Assembly: GCA_035293965.1 (NCBI GenBank)
Contig: DATGLW010000079.1
Location: 1 to 16,121 of the forward strand
DNA length: 16,121 nucleotides
Source: DATGLW01 sp035293965
GTDB lineage: Bacteria > Actinomycetota > Acidimicrobiia > Acidimicrobiales > RAAP-2
Reading direction: 5' to 3'
The position numbers and the translations under genes are program-made. Positions 1 through 5,955 of the stretch are shown in pieces (the first letter of the stretch is position 1; each line of letters begins with the position of its first letter). A model generated the notes under the pieces. The model searched no databases. It was not told where the DNA came from and saw nothing but the letters and a program-made list of their open reading frames with translations.

Positions 1-239
1 GAGCCGAGGAGCAGGCGGCCGAGGAGCAGGCGGCCCAGGAGCAGGCGGCCGAGGAGCAGGCGGCCGAGGAGCAGGCCGCAGCCGAGGAGCAGGCCGCCGA
101 GGAGCAGGCGGCCCAGGAGCAGGCGGCCGAGGAGCAGGCCGCCGCCGAGGCCGCAGCAGCGGCACCGACCGGGGACACCGGCGCGGCCGGGGGCCCGGCC
201 GAGGAAGGCGACGAACCGAGCGAGGGGAGAGGCGAGTAG
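1..239 (+). CDS. rplV: C-terminal tail of an upstream gene, probably ribosomal protein L22 (partial)
   Basis: The frame that ends at the TAG at 237-239 is open to the left edge and codes for about 78 visible residues. They are almost only Ala, Glu and Gln at first, then a Gly/Pro/Glu-rich end (finishing PSEGRGE). None of the conserved L22 core lies in the window, so the name rests on position: rplV directly precedes rpsC in bacterial S10 operons, and actinobacterial L22 proteins commonly carry Ala/Lys/Glu-rich C-terminal extensions. L22 binds 23S rRNA and lines the peptide exit tunnel; an acidic tail of this kind would be expected to lie outside the folded core. The stop codon abuts the rpsC ATG with no spacer, so the two are probably translated together. 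The tail consists of 15-bp tandem repeats (separate entry). Confidence is high for coding, moderate for the gene name. Confidence 0.75.
   Translation, partial: AEEQAAEEQAAQEQAAEEQAAEEQAAAEEQAAEEQAAQEQAAEEQAAAEAAAAAPTGDTGAAGGPAEEGDEPSEGRGE
3..143 (+). repeat. Nine tandem 15-bp units coding A-E-E-Q-A
   Basis: Nine in-frame copies of the 15-bp unit gccgaggagcaggcg (Ala-Glu-Glu-Gln-Ala) run from 3 to 143. An extra Ala codon follows units 5 (78-80) and 9 (141-143). Units 3 (33-47) and 8 (111-125) both carry cag in place of the first gag, giving Ala-Gln-Glu-Gln-Ala. The order of variants, E-E-Q-E-E(+A) then E-E-Q-E(+A), suggests that a block of four to five units was itself duplicated. The array keeps the reading frame throughout. 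Confidence 0.9.
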
Positions 240-1244
240 ATGGGCCAGAAGGTCAACCCCTACGGGTTCCGCCTCGGCGTCACGACGGACTGGAAGTCGC
301 GCTGGTTCGAGGACCGTCATTACCGTGACTTCGTCGTCGAGGACTGGAAGATCCGCGACCACTTGATGAGCCAGCTCGAGGCGGCAGCTGTCAGCCGCAT
401 CGAGGTGGAGCGCACGCGCGACCGGTTGCGGGTGGACATCCACACCGCTCGCCCCGGCATCGTGATCGGGCGGCGGGGCTCCGAGGCCGACCGCCTGAAG
501 AAGAAGCTCGAGGAGATGACCGGGCTGCACAACCGGATCCAGCTGAACATCCAGGAGATCAAGCAGCCGGAGCTCGACGCGGCGCTGATCGCCCAAGGGA
601 TCTGCGACCAGCTCGCTCGCCGGGTGGCGTTCCGCCGGGCCATGAAGCGCGCGATCCAGACCGTGCAGAAGGCGGGCGCACAGGGCGTCCGGGTGCAGTG
701 CTCGGGCCGCCTCGGGGGCTCGGAGATGTCGCGCAAGGAGTCGTACCGCGAGGGTCGAGTCCCGCTCCACACGCTGCGGGCAGACATCGACTACGGCTTC
801 CGGGAGGCGAAGACCACCTCGGGACGGGTCGGCGTGAAGGTCTGGATCTACAAGGGCGACATCCTGCCCTACAAGGTGTCGGTCGAGGAGAAGATCACCC
901 GCGAGGCGGCGATGGCCGTCGGCGAGACCTCTGGCCAGGCGAGGCCTCGGCGCCTGATCACGGCGGGCGGCGGGAGGCGGCGGCTCGACCAGCCCGAGCC
1001 GGGCGGCCTCGAGGAGCAGCCCGCTGCCGCGGTTCCAGCCGCCGAGCCCGCGGCCCGGGCCGCCGAGGCGGCCTCGATCCCCGAGGTGCCCGAGGAGGAG
1101 GTGGCAGGCGTGGCGGCGGCGGACCTCATCGCGCCGCCGCCGGTGCCCGATGAGCTCGAGCGCCAGCTGGCCGAGGAGGAGGAGATCGAGCGCCGGAGCC
1201 GCCAGCACCACGAGACGCCGCACTTCCGACGGGAGGTGGACTGA
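240..1244 (+). CDS. rpsC: 30S ribosomal protein S3, with long acidic C-terminal extension
   Basis: S3 sits in the 30S head at the mRNA entry channel, and with S4 and S5 contributes to mRNA unwinding. The start MGQKVNPYGFRLG is typical of the family. A KH domain follows, with the RPGIVIGRRG loop (GxxG at residues 77-80), and the C-terminal S3 domain contains SGRLGGSEMSR (155-165) and VWIYKGDILP (201-210). At 334 residues it is well over the usual 210-275. From about residue 222 onward it is a low-complexity Ala/Glu/Pro/Arg tail, including AEEEEIERRSR near 311-321. The start ATG directly follows the previous stop and has GGGGAGAGG at 224-232, seven bases upstream. The last codon is two bases short of the rplP start. 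The identification is certain; any function for the tail is unknown. Confidence 0.98.
   Translation: MGQKVNPYGFRLGVTTDWKSRWFEDRHYRDFVVEDWKIRDHLMSQLEAAAVSRIEVERTRDRLRVDIHTARPGIVIGRRGSEADRLKKKLEEMTGLHNRIQLNIQEIKQPELDAALIAQGICDQLARRVAFRRAMKRAIQTVQKAGAQGVRVQCSGRLGGSEMSRKESYREGRVPLHTLRADIDYGFREAKTTSGRVGVKVWIYKGDILPYKVSVEEKITREAAMAVGETSGQARPRRLITAGGGRRRLDQPEPGGLEEQPAAAVPAAEPAARAAEAASIPEVPEEEVAGVAAADLIAPPPVPDELERQLAEEEEIERRSRQHHETPHFRREVD
1231..1239 (+). promoter_or_regulatory. Shine-Dalgarno that selects the GTG start of rplP
   Basis: The purine-rich GGGAGGTGG lies six bases before GTG 1246 and twelve before ATG 1252. The spacing, together with the family N-terminus MLxPRKVKHRK, favours GTG. Confidence 0.75.
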
Positions 1245-1245
1245 C

Positions 1246-1683
1246 GTGCTCATGCCCCGCAAGGTCAAGCACCGCAAGCAGCAGCGCGGACGCATGACGG
1301 GGGCCGCCAAGGGCGGCACGGCCGTCACCTTCGGCGACTTCGGCATCCAGGCTCTCGAGCCCGGGTGGCTCACCGCGCGCCAGATCGAGGCGGCCCGCAT
1401 CGCCATGACCCGTCACGTCCGCCGTGGCGGCAAGGTATGGATCCGGGTCTTCCCGGATCGCCCGGTCACGAAGAAGCCCGCCGAGACCCGGATGGGCTCG
1501 GGGAAGGGGAACCCCGAGCACTGGGTGGCCGTGGTGCGCCCGGGGCGGGTCCTCTTCGAACTTGCCGGCGTCGACGCCACGCTGGCCCAGGCGGCCATGG
1601 AACGGGCCATCCAGAAGCTCCCGATGAAGGCTCGCTTCGTCGTCCGGCCGGGCACCCACGGGGCGCCTGAGGTGCAGGTCTGA
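1246..1683 (+). CDS. rplP: 50S ribosomal protein L16
   Basis: L16 binds 23S rRNA near the A site and helps position tRNA on the large subunit. The product is 145 residues, close to the usual 137-144. It starts MLMPRKVKHRKQQRGRM, matching the MLIPRKVKHRK start common in actinobacteria. The conserved core includes GDFGIQALEPGWLTARQIEAAR and the basic VWIRVFPDRPVTKKPAE segment, then MGSGKGNPEHWVAVVRPGRV. GTG at 1246 is preferred over ATG at 1252 because it gives the conserved Met-Leu start and sits six bases after a strong Shine-Dalgarno. In-frame starts further upstream, inside rpsC, add a non-conserved extension and are rejected. The stop overlaps the next start as TGATG, so rpmC is translationally coupled. 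Confidence 0.97.
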   Translation: MLMPRKVKHRKQQRGRMTGAAKGGTAVTFGDFGIQALEPGWLTARQIEAARIAMTRHVRRGGKVWIRVFPDRPVTKKPAETRMGSGKGNPEHWVAVVRPGRVLFELAGVDATLAQAAMERAIQKLPMKARFVVRPGTHGAPEVQV

Positions 1684-2009
1684 TGTCGCGCGCCACCGAC
1701 CTGGCCATGCTGGATCCCGACGAGCTCGAGGGCAGGCTGGCCGAGGCCCGCCGCGAGCTGCTCAACCTTCGTTTCCAGCTGGCGACCGGTCAGCTGGACA
1801 ACACGTCGCGTCTCGGCACGGTCCGGCGCGAGGTGGCGAGGATCATGACCGTCCGCCGGGCCCGCGAGCTGGCCGAGGCGGCGGGTTCCTACGTTGCCCC
1901 GAGCGCGGCCGAGCAGGCCACGGCCCGGGCGAACCTGTCGGCGGCGGCCGAGCGCGAGGCTACGGCGCGTGCCGCGGCCGCCGGCGACGCGACCGGGGAG
2001 GAGGCGTGA
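1683..2009 (+). CDS. rpmC: 50S ribosomal protein L29, with Ala/Glu-rich tail
   Basis: L29 lies by the polypeptide exit site next to L23, where trigger factor and SRP dock. The first 65 or so residues form the helical hairpin typical of L29: LDPDELEGRLAEARRELLNL, then FQLATGQLDNTSRLGTVRREVARI, with the hallmark LRFQLATGQLxNxxR stretch. The 108 residues exceed the usual 65-80; the excess is an Ala-rich tail (about residues 70-108) rich in Arg and Glu that looks like a low-complexity helix. The ATG overlaps the rplP stop by one base and has GAGGTG at 1669-1674, eight bases upstream. The next gene again overlaps by one base. Identification is secure; the tail has no known role. Confidence 0.95.
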   Translation: MSRATDLAMLDPDELEGRLAEARRELLNLRFQLATGQLDNTSRLGTVRREVARIMTVRRARELAEAAGSYVAPSAAEQATARANLSAAAEREATARAAAAGDATGEEA

Positions 2010-2290
2010 TGGCCGACGGTGCGGGTGAGGCGGCGGGCCGGCCCAACCGGCGAAAGGTCCGCGAAGGCGTGGTCGTGTCCGACGCCATGGACGCCACGGT
2101 GGTCGTCGCCGTCGTCGACCGGGTGCGCCACCCGCGCTACCGCAAGACGGTGCAGCGCACCAAGCGGCTCTACGTGCACGATGCCCAGGGCGACGCCAAG
2201 GTCGGCGATCGGGTGCGCGTGGTCGAGACCCGCCCGCTTTCCAAGCTCAAGCGGTGGCGGCTGGCCGAGGTGCTGGAGCGTGCCCGATGA
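2009..2290 (+). CDS. rpsQ: 30S ribosomal protein S17
   Basis: S17 is a primary 16S rRNA binding OB-fold protein of the 30S body. The 93-residue product has a roughly 14-residue N-terminal extension before the family start (NRRKVREGVVVSDAMDATVVV). The conserved HPRYRKTVQRTKRLYVHD segment and the C-terminal VVETRPLSKLKRWRL motif are both present. ATG 2009 overlaps the rpmC stop as TGATG, and a very strong GGGGAGGAGG lies at 1995-2004. A GTG three bases earlier (2006) is in frame, but ATG fits the coupling pattern of the cluster better. The stop overlaps the rplN start by four bases (ATGA). Confidence 0.96.
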   Translation: MADGAGEAAGRPNRRKVREGVVVSDAMDATVVVAVVDRVRHPRYRKTVQRTKRLYVHDAQGDAKVGDRVRVVETRPLSKLKRWRLAEVLERAR

Positions 2291-2655
2291 TCCAGCAGGA
2301 GTCGCGCCTCAAGGTGGCCGACAACTCCGGTGCCCGCGAGGTGCTGTGCATCCGGGTCCTGGGCGGCTCGGGCCGCCGCTACGCGGGGATCGGGGACATG
2401 TTCGTCGCCACGGTCAAAGATGCCATCCCCGGGGCAGCGGTCAAGAAGGGCGACGTCGTGAAGTGCGTGGTGGTGCGGACCAAGAAGGAGCGTCGCCGCC
2501 CCGACGGCAGCTACATCCGCTTCGACGAGAACGCCGCCGTGCTGGTGAACGAGCAGCAGCAGCCTCGGGGCACCCGGATCTTCGGCCCCGTCGGGCGCGA
2601 GCTGCGCGACAAGAAGTTCATGCGCATCGTGTCGCTTGCCCCGGAGGTGCTGTGA
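2287..2655 (+). CDS. rplN: 50S ribosomal protein L14
   Basis: L14 is a five-stranded barrel protein of the 50S subunit at the interface with 16S rRNA and is the docking site for silencing factor RsfS. The 122-residue product starts MIQQESRLKVADNSGAREV, the nearly invariant family start, and continues with VLGGSGRRYAGIGD, VKKGDVVKCVVVRTKKERRR and GTRIFGPVGRELRD. The length matches actinobacterial L14 exactly. In-frame starts up to 33 bases upstream exist but only add a tail unlike the family. ATG 2287 overlaps the rpsQ stop, and the stop at 2653-2655 overlaps the rplX ATG. Identification is certain. Confidence 0.98.
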   Translation: MIQQESRLKVADNSGAREVLCIRVLGGSGRRYAGIGDMFVATVKDAIPGAAVKKGDVVKCVVVRTKKERRRPDGSYIRFDENAAVLVNEQQQPRGTRIFGPVGRELRDKKFMRIVSLAPEVL

Positions 2656-2963
2656 TGCGGATCCGCAGGGGTGACCGGGTGCAGGTGCGCTCGGGCAAGT
2701 ACCGCGGGCACCGGGCCGAGGTGGTCCGGGTGCTGCCCGAGGAGGGCAAGGTGGTCCTCGAAGGGGTGAACGTGGCCAAGCGGCACATGAAGCCGACCCG
2801 GGCCACTACCCAGGGCGGGATCATCGACAAGTTCATGCCTCTGCCGGCCTCGGCCGTGTCCGTCGTGTGCGCTGCCTGCGGGCGCGCCACCCGCATCGGC
2901 GTTCGGTTCGACGAGGCGGGCCGCAAGGTGCGCGTCTGCCGCAAGTGCGGGGGCGACCTGTGA
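2655..2963 (+). CDS. rplX: 50S ribosomal protein L24 (zinc-type)
   Basis: L24 is an early assembly protein that initiates 50S folding near the exit tunnel. The 102-residue product starts MRIRRGDRVQVRSGKYRGHRAEV, a KOW motif, and continues with VVLEGVNVAKRHMKPT. The C-terminal half has two CxxC pairs (VCAACGR and VCRKCGGD) that likely bind zinc; this Cys-containing form is common in actinobacteria. ATG 2655 shares one base with the rplN stop and follows a perfect GGAGGT at 2643-2648, six bases upstream. The last codons overlap the next GTG start by four bases. Confidence 0.97.
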   Translation: MRIRRGDRVQVRSGKYRGHRAEVVRVLPEEGKVVLEGVNVAKRHMKPTRATTQGGIIDKFMPLPASAVSVVCAACGRATRIGVRFDEAGRKVRVCRKCGGDL

Positions 2964-3532
2964 GCGCCGCGGTCACGACGACCCGACCGCGCTTGAAGGA
3001 GCGGTACCGCACCGAGGTGCGCGAGCAGCTCCGCCAGGAGCTGGGACTGGCCAACGTGATGCAGGTGCCCCGCCTGTCTGCGATCGTCGTCAACATGGGC
3101 GTCGGGCGAGGGGCCCAGCAGCCGTCCCTCATCGAGGGGGCCCAGCGCGACCTGCAGGTCATCTCGGGCCAGAAGCCCGTGGTGACCAGGGCCCGGCGCT
3201 CGATCGCCGGGTTCAAGCTGCGCGCCGGCCAGGCGATCGGGGTCAAGGTCACCATGCGGGGAGATCGCGCCTGGGAGTTCTTCGACCGCCTGGTCAGCCT
3301 CGCCATTCCCCGGATCCGTGACTTCCGTGGGTTGTCACCCCGCTCCTTCGACGGCCGCGGCAACTACACCTTCGGGGTCAACGAGCAGTTGATCTTCCCC
3401 GAGGTCGACTACGACCGCGTCGACGCGGTCCGCGGCATGGACATCACCATCGTCACCACTGCCCGCAACGACGAGGAGGGCCGGGCCCTGCTCCGCGCGT
3501 TCGGCTTCCCCTTCCGACAGGAGACTCGATAG
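2960..3532 (+). CDS. rplE: 50S ribosomal protein L5
   Basis: L5 binds 5S rRNA and contacts P-site tRNA in the central protuberance. The product is 190 residues (family 179-187). The core shows VPRLSAIVVNMGVG, the GQKPVVTRARRSIAGFKLR segment, IGVKVTMRG, and FRGLSPRSFDGRGNYTFGVNEQ near the C-terminus, ending with VTTARNDEEGRALLRAFGFPF. The start is GTG 2960, which overlaps the rplX stop as GTGA and gives a short extension (SAAVTTTRPRLKERY) like other actinobacterial L5 proteins. The upstream ATG in the same frame lies deep inside rplX and is rejected. The Shine-Dalgarno is weak, which suggests reliance on coupling. The stop lies four bases before rpsZ. Confidence 0.96.
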   Translation: MSAAVTTTRPRLKERYRTEVREQLRQELGLANVMQVPRLSAIVVNMGVGRGAQQPSLIEGAQRDLQVISGQKPVVTRARRSIAGFKLRAGQAIGVKVTMRGDRAWEFFDRLVSLAIPRIRDFRGLSPRSFDGRGNYTFGVNEQLIFPEVDYDRVDAVRGMDITIVTTARNDEEGRALLRAFGFPFRQETR

Positions 3533-3536
3533 CACC

Positions 3537-3722
3537 ATGGCCAAGAAGGCGCTGATCCAGAAGCAGCAGCGCACGCCCAAGTTCAAGGTCCGTGCGTACA
3601 CCCGGTGCCGGCGGTGCGGCCGCCCCAAGGCCGTCTACCGCAAGTTCGGCCTCTGCCGGATCTGCTTGCGCACGATGGTGCACGCCGGCGAGGTGCCAGG
3701 GGTGACGAAGGCGAGTTGGTAG
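3537..3722 (+). CDS. rpsZ: 30S ribosomal protein S14, type Z (zinc-binding)
   Basis: S14 is a small protein of the 30S head. This is the short zinc form: 61 residues, against about 100 for the zinc-free form. Four cysteines in two CxxC pairs (C24/C27 in TRCRRCGRP and C40/C43 in GLCRICLR) are placed as in the family, and the C-terminal PGVTKASW is the signature ending. The start ATG sits four bases after the rplE stop; an AGGAG at 3519-3523 is 13 bases upstream, which is longer than ideal and again suggests coupling. Any zinc-free S14 paralogue would lie outside the window. Confidence 0.97.
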   Translation: MAKKALIQKQQRTPKFKVRAYTRCRRCGRPKAVYRKFGLCRICLRTMVHAGEVPGVTKASW

Positions 3723-3732
3723 GAGAGCGGCC

Positions 3733-4137
3733 ATGACCATGACCGACCCGATCGCGGACATGCTGACCAGGATCCGCAACGCGAACTCGGCCCAGAGCGA
3801 CACCGTCACCATGCCGGGGTCCAAGCTCAAAGAGGCGCTCGCCGCGATCTTGGAGCGCGAGGGCTTCATCGCCGGCTACAAGGTGACCCGGGAGCCGGGC
3901 AAGCCGGGCTCGACCCTCGAGATCACCATGAAGTACGCCCCTGACCGCACCAGGACCATCGGTGGCATCTCGCGGGTGTCCAAGCCCGGCCTGCGGATCT
4001 ACGCCCGGGCCGACCGGATCCCCCGCGTCCTCGGCGGACTGGGCGTGGCGGTGGTGTCCACGAGCCACGGCCTCATGACCGACCGCGAGGCCCGCCGGCG
4101 CCACCTCGGCGGGGAGGTGCTGTGCCATGTGTGGTGA
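3733..4137 (+). CDS. rpsH: 30S ribosomal protein S8
   Basis: S8 binds the central domain of 16S rRNA and in many bacteria represses its own operon by binding a mimic site in the mRNA. The 134-residue product starts MTMTDPIADMLTRIRNAN, as in mycobacterial S8, contains VSKPGLRIYARADRIPRVLGGLGVAVVSTSHGLMTD, and ends GGEVLCHVW, a family signature. ATG 3733 is preferred to ATG 3739 because AGGAGAG at 3721-3727 is five bases upstream. Its 3' end overlaps, by 11 bases, a 28-codon frame that fills the gap before rplF. I did not identify an S8 mimic site in the window. Confidence 0.97.
   Translation: MTMTDPIADMLTRIRNANSAQSDTVTMPGSKLKEALAAILEREGFIAGYKVTREPGKPGSTLEITMKYAPDRTRTIGGISRVSKPGLRIYARADRIPRVLGGLGVAVVSTSHGLMTDREARRRHLGGEVLCHVW
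4111..4119 (+). promoter_or_regulatory. Shine-Dalgarno for the 28-codon frame
   Basis: GGGGAGGTG lies inside the rpsH 3' end, seven bases before the ATG at 4127. No other start lies at that distance, so it either serves the small frame or is a chance product of the conserved Gly-Gly-Glu-Val codons of S8. S8 proteins end in GGEVL widely, so the chance explanation is real. Confidence 0.45.
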
Positions 4138-4213
4138 CACCGTTGCCGAGGTGCCGCTCGTTGCCAAGGTGGTGCCGTTGGCCAACGCGGCGCTCGCGGG
4201 AGGTGGTCGCTGA
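4127..4213 (+). CDS. Unnamed 28-residue frame coupled to rpsH and rplF
   Basis: This short frame begins MCGDTVAEVPL and ends ANAALAGGGR, with a single stop at 4211-4213. It starts 11 bases before the end of rpsH, behind a strong Shine-Dalgarno, and its stop overlaps the rplF ATG as TGATG, the coupling pattern used by most neighbours. It fills the only gap over 10 nt in the rpsC-rplO cluster. An in-phase 18-base near-repeat (cgttgccgaggtg at 4141 and cgttgccaaggtg at 4159) gives VAEVPL followed by VAKVVPL. By count 20 of 27 codons after ATG end in G or C, less biased than I would expect of the ribosomal genes around it. I recognise no family. It could be a real microprotein, a leader that feeds ribosomes to rplF, or untranslated spacer. 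Confidence 0.4.
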   Translation: MCGDTVAEVPLVAKVVPLANAALAGGGR

Positions 4214-4752
4214 TGTCGCGGGTCGGGCGGTCACCCATCCCGGTTCCGGCGGGCGTGACCGTCGACGTGGCCGACGGCTCGGTCGTCGTCGCCGGCCCTC
4301 AGGGGACGCTGCGGCGTCGCGTCCCAGAGGGGATCACCGTGGCCCGCGAGGGTGAGGCCCTCGTGGTGGCGCGCCGCGACGACGACCGCCGCCACCGCGA
4401 GCTCCACGGGCTCACCCGGTCGCTCGTGGCCAACATGGTGACGGGCGTCAGCCAGGGGTTCACAAAGGAGCTCGAGATCGTGGGCGTGGGCTACCGGGCC
4501 ACCGCTCGGGGCCCCGAGGCGCTCGAGCTCGCTCTCGGTTTCTCCCACCCGGTGGAGGTGGCTGCGCCAGACGGGATCACCTTCGAGGTCCCCTCGCCGA
4601 CGCGGATCGTGGTCAAAGGGATCGACAAGGAGAGGGTGGGCCAGGTGGCGGCGGACATCCGCAAGATCCGAAAGCCCGAGCCCTACAAGGGCAAGGGGGT
4701 CCGCTACGCGGGCGAGCGGGTCCTCCGCAAGGCCGGGAAGGCAGGGAAGTGA
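4213..4752 (+). CDS. rplF: 50S ribosomal protein L6
   Basis: L6 binds 23S rRNA close to the sarcin-ricin loop and the factor-binding site. The 179-residue product matches the family length. It starts MSRVGRSPIPVPAGV, contains GPQGTLRR (28-35) and GFTKELEIVGVGYRA, and ends with the signature KPEPYKGKGVRYAGE. The ATG overlaps the stop of the 28-codon frame and has its own GGGAGGTGG at 4198-4206, six bases upstream. The Lys/Gly-rich last residues (RKAGKAGK) are typical. The stop overlaps the rplR ATG by one base. Confidence 0.98.
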   Translation: MSRVGRSPIPVPAGVTVDVADGSVVVAGPQGTLRRRVPEGITVAREGEALVVARRDDDRRHRELHGLTRSLVANMVTGVSQGFTKELEIVGVGYRATARGPEALELALGFSHPVEVAAPDGITFEVPSPTRIVVKGIDKERVGQVAADIRKIRKPEPYKGKGVRYAGERVLRKAGKAGK

Positions 4753-5129
4753 TGGGCGCTGCCAGTGGGCGCAAGCGCGCCCTGCGCCTCCGCCGCCACG
4801 CGCGGGTGCGGGCAAAGGTGGCGGGTACCGCCGAGCGGCCCCGGCTGGCCGTCAGCCGGTCGAACCGGCACATCTCGGCCCAGCTCATCGACGACGTGGC
4901 CGGGCGTACCCTGGCTGCCGCCTCGACTGTCGAGCCCCAGCTGCGCGAGTCGTTGGGCCGGCAGGGCGGGGGTAACGTGTCGGGCGCCGAGGCGGTGGGC
5001 CGCCTGCTCGCCACCCGGGCCAGGGCGGCAGGGGTGGCCCGGGTGGTCTTCGACCGCGGCGGCTTCGTCTACCACGGCCGGGTTGCTGCCCTCGCCGAGG
5101 CGGCGCGCCAGGAAGGACTGGAATTCTGA
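4752..5129 (+). CDS. rplR: 50S ribosomal protein L18
   Basis: L18 binds 5S rRNA together with L5 in the central protuberance. The 125-residue product has the basic N-terminus GRKRALRLRRHARVRAKV, then GTAERPRLAVSRSNRHISAQLIDD, and the C-terminal motif VVFDRGGFVYHGRVAALAEAAR, all hallmarks of L18. ATG 4752 is favoured over a GTG three bases earlier because it forms the TGATG overlap with rplF. The central linker (about residues 60-80, Gln/Gly-rich) is slightly longer than in short family members. The stop overlaps the rpsE ATG. Confidence 0.97.
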   Translation: MGAASGRKRALRLRRHARVRAKVAGTAERPRLAVSRSNRHISAQLIDDVAGRTLAAASTVEPQLRESLGRQGGGNVSGAEAVGRLLATRARAAGVARVVFDRGGFVYHGRVAALAEAARQEGLEF

Positions 5130-5683
5130 TGCCTCCCGAGGCCCAGTACGAGGAGCGGACCATCCGGGTCAACCGGGTGGCCAAGGTGGTGAAGGGCGGC
5201 CGGCGCTTCTCCTTCGCCGCCCTCATGGTCGTGGGCGACGGCAACGGCCGCGTCGGCCTCGGCTACGGCAAGGCCAAGGAGGCCGGCCTGGCGGTCCAGA
5301 AGGGGATCGAAGAGGCGCGCAAGAACGTCTTCGAGGTGCCCCTCGCCGGCTCGACCATCACCCACCCGGTGATCGGCGAGAGCGGTGCCGGCCGGGTGCT
5401 CCTCAAGCCGGCTGCCCCGGGCACGGGCGTGATCGCCGGGGGAGCGGCGCGTTCCATCCTCGAGATGGCCGGCATCAGGGACGTGCTCGCCAAGTCGCTC
5501 GGCTCCTCCAACGGCATCAACGTGGCCCACGCCACCATCGCCGGCCTCAGGGCGCTCCGCCGCCCGGACGAGCTGGCGTCCCTCCGGGGCAAGCAGGCCG
5601 ACGAGATCACCCCGGGCGGCGTGCTGCGGGCGTTCCGCGAGCGGCGCCGGGAGACCGAGCTCTTCGCGGCGGAGGGGAGGTAA
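5129..5683 (+). CDS. rpsE: 30S ribosomal protein S5
   Basis: S5 lies on the solvent face of the 30S subunit with S4 and S3, and affects decoding accuracy and mRNA unwinding. The 184-residue product has the double-stranded RNA-binding N-terminal domain (RVAKVVKGGRRFSFAALMVV, DGNGRVGLGYGKAKE) and the C-terminal domain with PAAPGTGVIAGGAARSILE and SLGSSNGINVAHATI. The KVVKGGRRFSFAAL stretch is the region where spectinomycin-resistance changes occur in other bacteria; here it looks ordinary. The ATG overlaps the rplR stop, with AGGAAGGA at 5110-5117 eleven bases upstream. The stop TAA is two bases before the rpmD start. Confidence 0.98.
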   Translation: MPPEAQYEERTIRVNRVAKVVKGGRRFSFAALMVVGDGNGRVGLGYGKAKEAGLAVQKGIEEARKNVFEVPLAGSTITHPVIGESGAGRVLLKPAAPGTGVIAGGAARSILEMAGIRDVLAKSLGSSNGINVAHATIAGLRALRRPDELASLRGKQADEITPGGVLRAFRERRRETELFAAEGR

Positions 5684-5685
5684 CC

Positions 5686-5955
5686 GTGGCACGGGCCGCG
5701 TCGGAGGGCGTGGGAGCTGGGGGCCGGCTGCGGGTCACCCAGGTCCGCTCGGCCATCGGCACCAAGCCCAAGCACCGCGGCACCTTGCGGGCGCTCGGGC
5801 TGCGTGGGATCGGGCAGACCAACGTGCTGGCCGACCGACCGGAGATCCGCGGCATGATCGACCGGGTGCGCCACCTGCTGACCGTCGAGGAGGTCGGCGT
5901 CGAGGGACCCGGCCCAGAAGTCGAGGGACCCGGGCCACAGGAGGTGCCGTCGTGA
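5686..5955 (+). CDS. rpmD: 50S ribosomal protein L30, with N- and C-terminal extensions
   Basis: L30 is a small 50S protein near domain II of 23S rRNA. The core LRVTQVRSAIGTKPKHRGTL (from about residue 15), LGLRGIGQTNVLADRPEIRGMIDRVRHLL is typical. The product is 89 residues where bacterial L30 is usually about 60: about 13 Gly/Ala-rich residues precede the core and about 20 follow it. The C-terminal part has a direct repeat of VEGPGP. The start is GTG 5686, four bases after GGAGGGGAGGT (5671-5681), two bases beyond the rpsE stop. An upstream ATG in the same frame lies inside rplR and is rejected. The stop overlaps the rplO GTG as GTGA. Confidence 0.93.
   Translation: MARAASEGVGAGGRLRVTQVRSAIGTKPKHRGTLRALGLRGIGQTNVLADRPEIRGMIDRVRHLLTVEEVGVEGPGPEVEGPGPQEVPS
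5899..5940 (+). repeat. Two 21-bp tandem repeats in the rpmD tail
   Basis: Copies at 5899-5919 and 5920-5940 share gtcgagggacccggg almost exactly and code for VEGPGPE then VEGPGPQ. The 21-bp period keeps the frame, so the tail of L30 appears to have grown by local duplication. Confidence 0.8.

Noticed and set aside
1..143. Tandem repeat taken as a CRISPR-like array
   Set aside because: Units are 15 bp, adjacent with no spacers, and keep an open reading frame; they are a coding repeat.
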